From: Azoarcus sp. KH32C
GTDB lineage: Bacteria > Pseudomonadota > Gammaproteobacteria > Burkholderiales > Rhodocyclaceae
Length of the DNA stretch: 64,000 bases
Assembly: GCF_000349945.1 (NCBI RefSeq)
Contig: NC_020516.1
Span: 4,960,001 to 5,024,000 of the forward strand
Direction of reading: 5' to 3'
Position numbers and translations under genes: made by a program. The notes below the pieces were generated by a model. The model searched no databases and had not been told where the DNA came from. It saw only the letters and a program-made list of their open reading frames with translations. This document shows positions 34,284 to 40,685 of the stretch, piece by piece (position 1 is the stretch's first letter; the number at the start of each line of letters is the position of its first letter).

Positions 34284-36308
34284 ATGGGACTACGCGGGAA
34301 ATCTGGGCTATGGCTCACTGCACTGCTCGCCCTGCTGTTGTTGATCGCACTGTTGGCCGGCCGGACCGGACTGGACGTCTTCCGCCAACACTTCGGGGCC
34401 GCCTACGCGCGCAACCACGCGCTGCTGCAGGCGCAGAAGCTCGTCACGCCGATCACCCGCGAACTGAGCCTGTCGCAGCGCCTGGCCGAGCTCGGGAGCG
34501 TGCGCGCCTACCTGCGAAACGGCCACGACCCCGCGACGACCTTCGCCGACCTCGAACGCTTTCGCGCCGCCTTCGCCGACGGCTCGGCCTTCCTGATCGC
34601 AAATCCGTCCGGGCGCTACCACTTCACCGACCACAACGATCCGGCGGCGGCACGCGCGCCGCGCTACACGCTGCGTGAGGACGAGCCGAAGGATGCCTGG
34701 TTCTATGCGACGGTCCGCAGCGGTCGCCCCTATACGCTCAACGTCAATGTCGACGACACGCTGCGGGTCACGAAGATCTGGTTCAACGTGCTGGTCCACG
34801 AGGACGACGACAAGGGCGGCGCCGCACGTGTGCTGGGGCTGGCCGGCACCGGTCTGGACCTGACGCGCTTTCTCGCGGAGTTCGTCGCGACCGACGACCC
34901 CGGCGTCACGAGCCTGGTCGTCGACGGCACGGGCGCGATCCTCGCCCACCCCGATCCGAAGCTGATCGAGTACTCGGCGCTCACCAAGGCGACGCCGGAG
35001 CGCACGCTTTACCGCCTGATCTCCGGCGACGCCGACCACGCCGCGCTCGAGCGCAGCTTCGCGGAGTTGCGGGCGGCCAAGGGCGGCAGCCGCACGCTCG
35101 AAGTCCGTCTCGACGGCCAGCCGCGCATCCTCGGCGTGGCCTACGTGCCGGACCTCGACTGGTACGTGCTGAGCGCCGTCGACGCCGGCGCCGCGCGCGT
35201 CATCGACGAGGCCGCGCTGTGGCCGATCGCGCTCGCGACACTCGTGCTGATCCTGCTCTTCGCGGCAGCGGTCAGCATGGGGGTGGATCGCATGATCCTG
35301 AACCCCCTGCTCCGCCTTACCGAATCCGCCCGACGGCTCGCCGCCGGCGACTACGGCCTGCGCCTCAGCTCGCATCGCAACGACGAACTCGGCGAGCTGA
35401 CCCGCGTGTTCGACGGCATGGCGCGTCAAATCGACGCCCACACCCGCGAGCTCGAGGGCCGCGTCGCCGAGCGCACGCGCGACCTGGCTGCCGCGCATAA
35501 CCGCGTCGCCGAAGCCCACCGCCAGATCCAGGACAGCATCCGCTACGCCGGGCTGATCCAGGACGCGATGCTGCCGCAGGCCGCGCTGGCCCGTGCGCTG
35601 CCGGAACGCCATTTCGTGCTCTGGCAACCGCGCGACACCGTCGGCGGCGACCTCTACCTCTTCCGCGAGGACGCCGACGGCTTCGTGATCGGCCTCGTCG
35701 ACTGCGCCGGCCACGGCGTGCCCGGCGCCTTCATGACGATGATCGCGCACGCCGCCTTCGACCAGGCGGTGCAGGAGCTCGGCCTCGCCGACCCGGCGGC
35801 GCTGCTCGCGCGCATGGACGTGGCCATCCGCGCGCTGCTGCCCGACGCCGCCGCGGGCCGCCATCTCGCGACGAACATGGACGCCGTGCTGTGCCGCGTC
35901 GACCACGCCCGCGGACGGGTGAGCTTCGCCGGCGCCCACCTCGACCTCTATCACTGCGTCGCCGGGGTCTGCACGCGCATCCGCGGCGACCGCCGCAGCC
36001 TGGGCGAGCGCCGTCGCGGCGACTATGAGAACCACGTCATGTCCGTCGAACCCGGAGCGGCGTATTATCTGACGACAGACGGTTTTCTCGATCAGGCAGG
36101 CGGCATGCACGGCTATGGGTTCGGCGCGCGCCGCTTCGCCGAGACGCTCGCCGCGCTTGACGCCCAGCCGATGCATGCGCGGCAGGAAATCCTGCTGCGC
36201 GAGCTGCGCGAACATCAGGGCGAGCGCCCCCAGCGCGATGACATCGCAGTATTGTGTTTTACGATTCCCGGCCGGGGCGACGCGCCCGGCACGACTTACG
36301 GGGAGTAA
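34284..36308 (+). CDS. siaA: SiaA-like membrane PP2C phosphatase (Cache-HAMP-SpoIIE)
   Basis: This 674-residue sensor phosphatase has a first membrane helix at about 9-27 and an extracytoplasmic Cache-like domain at about 30-305, including NVDDTLRVTKIWFN and YVPDLDWYVLSAVD. A second membrane helix lies at about 310-332 and a HAMP linker at 335-385. A short coiled coil precedes a SpoIIE-type PP2C domain at about 430-665, with metal-site aspartates in GGDLYLF and DCAGHGVPGAF. In Pseudomonas aeruginosa, SiaA dephosphorylates SiaC in response to an outside signal. Here it starts a complete siaABCD set and ends 2 nt before siaB. Confidence 0.88.
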   Translation: MGLRGKSGLWLTALLALLLLIALLAGRTGLDVFRQHFGAAYARNHALLQAQKLVTPITRELSLSQRLAELGSVRAYLRNGHDPATTFADLERFRAAFADGSAFLIANPSGRYHFTDHNDPAAARAPRYTLREDEPKDAWFYATVRSGRPYTLNVNVDDTLRVTKIWFNVLVHEDDDKGGAARVLGLAGTGLDLTRFLAEFVATDDPGVTSLVVDGTGAILAHPDPKLIEYSALTKATPERTLYRLISGDADHAALERSFAELRAAKGGSRTLEVRLDGQPRILGVAYVPDLDWYVLSAVDAGAARVIDEAALWPIALATLVLILLFAAAVSMGVDRMILNPLLRLTESARRLAAGDYGLRLSSHRNDELGELTRVFDGMARQIDAHTRELEGRVAERTRDLAAAHNRVAEAHRQIQDSIRYAGLIQDAMLPQAALARALPERHFVLWQPRDTVGGDLYLFREDADGFVIGLVDCAGHGVPGAFMTMIAHAAFDQAVQELGLADPAALLARMDVAIRALLPDAAAGRHLATNMDAVLCRVDHARGRVSFAGAHLDLYHCVAGVCTRIRGDRRSLGERRRGDYENHVMSVEPGAAYYLTTDGFLDQAGGMHGYGFGARRFAETLAALDAQPMHARQEILLRELREHQGERPQRDDIAVLCFTIPGRGDAPGTTYGE

Positions 36309-36310
36309 GG

Positions 36311-36853
36311 ATGGAACAGGTCGACGTATTGACGCTGCGTGAGGCATTCACGCGCCAGGGCATCATGCTGGGCTTCAACGGCCCGTTTTCGGCAACGCTG
36401 ATGGAGGAAATCGGCAAGGCCCTGCGCAAGCACATGGAAGGACTCGCCGAATCGCCCTCGGCCGTCACCGACGTGTTCTCGGCCTACATCGAGCTGAGCC
36501 AGAACATCCGCCACTACGCGGCCTCGCGCGGCGTCAGCGGTGCCGCGGCCGAAGCGACGATCATCGTGTCGCGCGACGAGGACGGCCGCTACGTCGTCAG
36601 CGCCGGCAACGTCGTGCTGACCGCAGACGGCGAGGCACTCGTGCAGCGCATCGCGGCCCTCGCGGGGATGGACAAGACCGAACTGAAGGCGGCGTTCAAG
36701 ACCCAGATGCGCGCCCCGCGCGACCCGGACGCGAAGACCGGCGCGGGCCTCGGCCTGATCGACTTGGCGCGCCGCGCGAGCGCGCCGCTGCAATGCAATC
36801 TCAAACCCCTGGACGACGCGCACGCCTTTTTCAGCCTGCGCGTCGTGATCTGA
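36311..36853 (+). CDS. siaB: SiaB-like protein kinase (DUF6272)
   Basis: This 180-residue protein is of the SiaB type, a small HATPase-like kinase that phosphorylates SiaC. Visible are an N-terminal conserved region, GFNGPFSATLMEEIGKAL, and a helix, SAYIELSQNIRHYA, resembling the N-box region. A C-terminal GAGLGLIDLARRAS glycine-rich segment is typical of these ATP-binding folds. The start MEQVDVL follows GGGGAGTAAGG and begins 2 nt after the siaA stop. Identification relies on sequence character and the strict siaABCD gene order. Confidence 0.87.
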   Translation: MEQVDVLTLREAFTRQGIMLGFNGPFSATLMEEIGKALRKHMEGLAESPSAVTDVFSAYIELSQNIRHYAASRGVSGAAAEATIIVSRDEDGRYVVSAGNVVLTADGEALVQRIAALAGMDKTELKAAFKTQMRAPRDPDAKTGAGLGLIDLARRASAPLQCNLKPLDDAHAFFSLRVVI

Positions 36854-36856
36854 ATG

Positions 36857-36950
36857 CCGTGAAAAAATCGTGACGAGCTGTACCGTGCGCAAGGCGCGCA
36901 AGAACAAGCGAACGACAAGACATATCGAACGATCAGGCGCCCGCGAATGA
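36857..36950 (+). repeat. leader element B between siaB and siaC
   Basis: This element carries the same ordered blocks as element A in the PTS operon: GTGAAAAAATCGTGACGA near 36859, then CGAACGAC and ACATATCGAAC (36909-36930), then GAATGA (36945). The 159-nt gap is unusual inside an otherwise packed operon. It could be an internal promoter or a translational control element. Confidence 0.5.
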
Positions 36951-37012
36951 ACGACTCAGCAATCGTTACAAGACCAACAGAGACATTCACAGGCTCTGAT
37001 TCGAGGACTGAC

Positions 37013-37393
37013 GTGAACGACATCAACATTGCCGGCAGCGAATCGACCCCCCGCATCCACGCGGACTGGAGCGCCGGACGGCTGGAAATGAGCGGAGACT
37101 CATATCCGGAAAACTCCTTCGAACTGTTCCAGCCCGTCCTTCAGTGGGTCGGCGCCTTTCTCGACGACCGCGGAACGCAGCCGCTCGCCGTCGACCTGCA
37201 GCTGCTGTATCTGAATACGAGCAGCGTGCGCGCGATGATGGAGATCTTCGACACGCTCCAGGAAGCTCACGAACGCGGCCGCACGGTGTCGGTGAGCTGG
37301 CGCTACGACCGCAAGAACGAACGGGTCGCTGACCTCGCGGGTGAGTTCAAGGAAGATTACACCTTCCCCTTCGAGATCGTCCCGGAGCCCTAG
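37013..37393 (+). CDS. siaC: SiaC-like phosphoprotein (DUF1987)
   Basis: This is the partner-switch protein of the sia module, 126 residues from the GTG start, which equals the size of characterised SiaC. GAGG lies 7 nt upstream of that GTG. An upstream in-frame ATG at 36947 would add 22 residues unlike the family. Visible family segments are GDSYPENSFELF near residue 28 and LLYLNTSSVRAMMEI, with Thr69 at the position phosphorylated in SiaC (Thr68 there). Unphosphorylated SiaC binds and activates the diguanylate cyclase SiaD, encoded next. Confidence 0.9.
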   Translation: MNDINIAGSESTPRIHADWSAGRLEMSGDSYPENSFELFQPVLQWVGAFLDDRGTQPLAVDLQLLYLNTSSVRAMMEIFDTLQEAHERGRTVSVSWRYDRKNERVADLAGEFKEDYTFPFEIVPEP

Positions 37394-37395
37394 GC

Positions 37396-38241
37396 ATGAG
37401 CGGCGCCACCCTCCCGACGTCGGGCGAGGAGCCCCCGCTGTTCGAGCGCATCGAGGAGCTGCTCGCCGATCCGGCACAGCAGGACAACCCGCTGCGCGGG
37501 CCGCTGACCGAGCTGATGGCAGCGTTTTACGACCAGCTCAACCAGATGGACCGGATCACCCGCATCAGCGACCGCTACCAGGCCGCCGAACGCGCGCGGG
37601 GGGCCGGGCACGCGCTCAACTACCGTGAGCAACTGCGCCGGCTCGAGAAGATCGTGCGCATCAGCGACCGCTACCAGGGCATGCTGCGCGAACTCAACCA
37701 GCGCCTCGAATGGCTGTCGAACCGCGACGCGCTGACCGGACTGCCCAACCGGCGCCACGCGCTCGCGCGGCTCAACGAGGAGCACGGCCGCGCCCAGCGC
37801 AGCGGCAAGCCCTTCGCCATCGCGCTCGTCGACATCGACCACTTCAAGGGCATCAACGACAGCTGGGGCCACGAGGTCGGCGACCAGGCGCTCGCGGCAG
37901 TGGCCGCCCGGCTCGCGGCGTCGATCCGCGAATACGACATGTGCGCGCGCTGGGGCGGCGAGGAGTTCCTCGTGCTGCTGCCGGAGACCGCCGCGTCCGT
38001 CCTGCCCGACAGCGCCGAACGGCTGCGCGCCTGCATCGCCGCCGATCCCTTCGTGATCGGCGAGCGCCAGCGCACGGTCACCGTGTCGCTCGGCGTCGGC
38101 TGCCTGCAGCCGGGCGAAGACCTGACCGCCTTCATGAAGCGCGTCGACGATGCGCTCTATCGCGCCAAGCACAAGGGCCGCAACCGCTTCGAGCTCTCGG
38201 CGCCGCCGGCCGAATTTGACAATCCGCCCGCCGCAGGCTAG
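37396..38241 (+). CDS. siaD: SiaD-like diguanylate cyclase
   Basis: This GGDEF enzyme makes cyclic di-GMP. It has 281 residues. The N-terminal half is a coiled coil with a repeated RISDRYQ motif (near residues 55 and 89), as in SiaC-binding cyclases. The catalytic motif GGEEF is near residue 186, preceded by an inhibitory-site pattern REYD five residues earlier. It starts 2 nt after the siaC stop. SiaC would switch it on when dephosphorylated by SiaA. Its 3' end contains the promoter of the metX riboswitch. Confidence 0.92.
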   Translation: MSGATLPTSGEEPPLFERIEELLADPAQQDNPLRGPLTELMAAFYDQLNQMDRITRISDRYQAAERARGAGHALNYREQLRRLEKIVRISDRYQGMLRELNQRLEWLSNRDALTGLPNRRHALARLNEEHGRAQRSGKPFAIALVDIDHFKGINDSWGHEVGDQALAAVAARLAASIREYDMCARWGGEEFLVLLPETAASVLPDSAERLRACIAADPFVIGERQRTVTVSLGVGCLQPGEDLTAFMKRVDDALYRAKHKGRNRFELSAPPAEFDNPPAAG

Positions 38242-38244
38242 TTT
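38216..38244 (+). promoter_or_regulatory. promoter of the metX leader, overlapping the siaD 3' end
   Basis: TTGACA (38216-38221) and TAGTTT (38239-38244) are 17 nt apart. Transcription would begin near 38251, exactly at the 5' edge of the SAM-II aptamer. The -35 box lies within the last codons of siaD. Confidence 0.6.
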
Positions 38245-38251
38245 TCAGCCT

Positions 38252-38306
38252 TCAGCGCCGATTTGAACCACAGCTTGCGGGCGCTCAATAAATCCGGCTA
38301 AAGCGA
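38252..38306 (+). ncRNA. SAM-II riboswitch upstream of metX
   Basis: The stretch has the SAM-II (metA motif) layout. P1 pairs AGCGCC (38254-38259) with GGCGCT (38280-38285). The loop is GATTTGAACC. The pseudoknot strand AATAAATC lets GATTT (38260-38264) pair with AAATC (38290-38294), and the conserved GGCTAAA follows at 38296-38302. Order, spacing and conserved bases match the class as I know it, and it sits 60 nt before metX, its usual target in proteobacteria. SAM binding should shut off metX. Confidence 0.88.
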
Positions 38307-38311
38307 GGACG

Positions 38312-38347
38312 ACCCAGTCCGCGTTTCGTAGCCGGCTGGGTTTTTTT
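38312..38347 (+). terminator. regulatory terminator between SAM-II aptamer and metX
   Basis: ACCCAG (38312-38317) pairs with CTGGGT (38336-38341), followed by seven Ts. The adjoining AGCCGG (38330-38335) can instead pair with CCGGCT (38294-38299) in the aptamer's pseudoknot strand. The two pairings exclude each other, which fits termination when SAM holds the aptamer. Confidence 0.7.
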
Positions 38348-38366
38348 CGTTTACAAGAATATCGCC

Positions 38367-39494
38367 ATGATCCAACCCCAATCCGTTGGCATCGTCGCCC
38401 CGCAGCGGGCGCACTTTAGTGCGCCGCTCGCGCTGCGCAGCGGTGGCACGCTCCCCGAATACGATCTCGTCTACGAGACCTACGGCGAACTCAACGCCAC
38501 GCGCAGCAATGCGGTGCTCGTCTGCCACGCGCTGTCCGGCTCGCACCACGTCGCCGGCCACTACGCCGATCAGCCCAACAGCATCGGCTGGTGGGACAAC
38601 CTCGTCGGCCCCGGCAAGCCGCTCGACACGCGCCGCTTCTTCGTCATCGGCGTGAACAACCTCGGCGGCTGCTACGGCACGACCGGCCCCCAGTCGATCA
38701 ACCCGGCGACCGGCCAGCCCTGGGGCGCGGAATTCCCCTTCGTCACGGTCGAGGATTGGGTGACGACCCAGGCCCGGCTCGCCGACCAGCTTGGCATCGA
38801 GCGCTTCGCCGCGGTCGTCGGCGGCAGCCTCGGCGGCATGCAGGCCCTGTCGTGGACGCTGCAATACCCGGAGCGCGTCGCCAACGCCGTCGTGATCGCG
38901 TCCGCGCCGAAGCTCACCGCGCAGAACATCGCTTTCAACGAGGTCGCGCGCCAGGCGATCCTGACCGATCCGGACTTCCACGGCGGCCACTACTACGCAC
39001 ACGGCGTGGTGCCCGCGCGCGGCCTCAAGCTCGCGCGCATGATCGGCCACATCACGTATCTCTCCGACGACGCGATGGGCGACAAGTTCGGCCGCAGCCT
39101 CCGCCACGGCAAGGCGATCTACAGCTACGACGTCGAGTTCGAGATCGAGTCCTACCTGCGCTACCAGGGCGACAAGTTCGCCGGCTTCTTCGACGCGAAC
39201 ACCTACCTGCTGACGACCAAGGCGCTCGACTATTTCGACCCGGCTTTCGAGCACGGCGGCAACCTGCCGGCGGCGCTCGCGCGGGCGACCGCGGATTTCC
39301 TCGTCGTGTCCTTCACGACCGACTGGCGTTTCGCGCCGTCGCGCAGCCGCGAGATCGTCTATGCGCTGATGCACAACCAGCGCAACGTCAGCTACGCCGA
39401 GATCGACTGCGCCGCCGGCCACGACTCCTTCCTGCTCGACGACGCCCAGTACCACGGGCTGCTTAACGCCTATTTCGATCGCATCGAGGTCTGA
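38367..39494 (+). CDS. metX: homoserine O-acyltransferase (MetX)
   Basis: This enzyme acylates homoserine in methionine biosynthesis. The 375-residue protein has an alpha/beta-hydrolase fold. The nucleophile elbow GGSLGGMQAL is near residue 152, and the late triad His is in CAAGHDSF near residue 353. Segments such as HALSGSHHVAGH and ENLTLK-like N-terminal strands fit the MetX family. Whether it uses acetyl-CoA or succinyl-CoA cannot be told reliably here. It is under an upstream SAM-II riboswitch and overlaps nothing; metW follows after 2 nt. Confidence 0.94.
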   Translation: MIQPQSVGIVAPQRAHFSAPLALRSGGTLPEYDLVYETYGELNATRSNAVLVCHALSGSHHVAGHYADQPNSIGWWDNLVGPGKPLDTRRFFVIGVNNLGGCYGTTGPQSINPATGQPWGAEFPFVTVEDWVTTQARLADQLGIERFAAVVGGSLGGMQALSWTLQYPERVANAVVIASAPKLTAQNIAFNEVARQAILTDPDFHGGHYYAHGVVPARGLKLARMIGHITYLSDDAMGDKFGRSLRHGKAIYSYDVEFEIESYLRYQGDKFAGFFDANTYLLTTKALDYFDPAFEHGGNLPAALARATADFLVVSFTTDWRFAPSRSREIVYALMHNQRNVSYAEIDCAAGHDSFLLDDAQYHGLLNAYFDRIEV

Positions 39495-39496
39495 CC

Positions 39497-40087
39497 ATGA
39501 GTGCCTACCGTTACGACTACGAAGTGATCACGCAGTGGATCTCGCCCGGCGAGAAGGTGCTCGACCTCGGCTGCGGCGACGGCAGCCTGCTGAAGCACTT
39601 GCGCGAAGTGCGCCAGGTCCAGGGCTACGGCGTCGAGAACGATCCGGACAAACTGCTCGCGTGCACGCGCAACGGCGTGAACGTGATCCAGATCAACATG
39701 GACAAGGGCCTCGCCGGCTTTGAAGACGGCTTCTTCGACCACGTCATCATGAGCCTGTCGCTGCAGGCGATGCACAACACGCTCGGCATCCTCGCCGAGA
39801 TGCTGCGGGTGGGGCGCGAGGCGGTCGTGAGCTTCCCGAACTTCGGCTACTGGCGCCATCGCCAGGCGATCCTCAACGGGCGCATGCCGGTGTCCGAGAG
39901 CCTACCGCACCAGTGGTTCAACACGCCCAACGTGCGCTTCTTCACGATCGCGGACTTCGACGCGCTGTGCGAGATGAATGGCATCAAGGTGCATGAACGG
40001 CTCGCCTTCGACGAAGAAAAGGTGATCGTCGACGAACCGAACTTCCTCGCGAGCGTCGCGGTTTATCGACTCGGTCGCGCCGCCTGA
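39497..40087 (+). CDS. metW: methionine biosynthesis protein MetW
   Basis: This 196-residue protein has a methyltransferase-like fold. The nucleotide-binding pattern VLDLGCGDGSLLKHL lies at about residues 17-31, and the family-specific SFPNFGYWRHR near residue 114. MetW is found with MetX in proteobacteria and is needed for full homoserine acyltransferase function. It starts 2 nt after metX and should share its SAM-II control. A terminator follows. Confidence 0.93.
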   Translation: MSAYRYDYEVITQWISPGEKVLDLGCGDGSLLKHLREVRQVQGYGVENDPDKLLACTRNGVNVIQINMDKGLAGFEDGFFDHVIMSLSLQAMHNTLGILAEMLRVGREAVVSFPNFGYWRHRQAILNGRMPVSESLPHQWFNTPNVRFFTIADFDALCEMNGIKVHERLAFDEEKVIVDEPNFLASVAVYRLGRAA

Positions 40088-40099
40088 AGTCGGAAAGAA

Positions 40100-40124
40100 A
40101 ACGGCCCGCACGCGGCGGGCCGTT
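40100..40124. terminator. bidirectional terminator between metW and a convergent gene
   Basis: A 10-bp perfect stem pairs AACGGCCCGC with GCGGGCCGTT around a 5-nt loop, with A residues before it and the convergent stop codons on each side. It can end metW transcription and, on the other strand, the small gene at 40144. Confidence 0.75.
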
Positions 40125-40143
40125 CGGATGAACTGGGCGGCGT

Positions 40144-40461
40144 TCAGCCGACGACGAAGTGGGCCACGTCGACGCGGATCACCGGCCGGTCGAGGGCGAC
40201 GGCGGTTGCAGCGGCGAACTTCTTCGCCCATTCGCCCCCCTGGCGGAAACGGTCCTCGCCGCCGTACTTGGCGACGTTGAGGATCATGTCGAGGACAAGA
40301 ATCTTGCCCATCGGGTTCGACGGCGTGCACTCAAGCGTGTCGAATTCGTGCGACAGCCACGCGCGTGCGCTGTCCTTGTCGAGACCGGACGCATCCTCCT
40401 GATGCACCGTCATCTCGTATTCACGCTCGGCACCGAATGCCACCGTGATATGCTGGCTCAT
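40144..40461 (-). CDS. small cytosolic protein of unknown function
   Basis: I do not recognise this 105-residue protein. It begins MSQHITVAFGAEREYEMTVH, is acidic, and ends in VIRVDVAHFVVG. It has no signal peptide, membrane helix or cysteine motif. The segment LSHEFDTLECTPSNPMGKIL may mark a fold. The gene has a good Shine-Dalgarno (AGGAGATGGAG) and its own orientation between metW and the PAS-GGDEF-EAL gene. Codon use is like its neighbours, so it is likely a real gene. Confidence 0.7.
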   Translation of the reverse strand: MSQHITVAFGAEREYEMTVHQEDASGLDKDSARAWLSHEFDTLECTPSNPMGKILVLDMILNVAKYGGEDRFRQGGEWAKKFAAATAVALDRPVIRVDVAHFVVG

Positions 40462-40685
40462 CTCCATCTCCTCAAGATTTTTCGTTGTGTTTTGCCGGGA
40501 AGCCCGAACACGCATTCTCGGGCGAGTGGCGGGCGCAGGCAAGTCCATACGCCTGCGTATCGCTGCAGTGCATGATTGTATGCCAAGCCGCATGGCTGTC
40601 AGAATCACCCCGTTTTGGGTATCGAATTTGCTGGAAGCCGCCATGCAGGGCGCATCCGGCTCCGACTGGATGTTCTCCGCCTCCC

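Noticed and set aside
36947..37393. Longer siaC reading starting at ATG 36947
   Set aside because: The extra 22 residues are unlike SiaC, while GTG 37013 has a good Shine-Dalgarno and gives the family length of 126.
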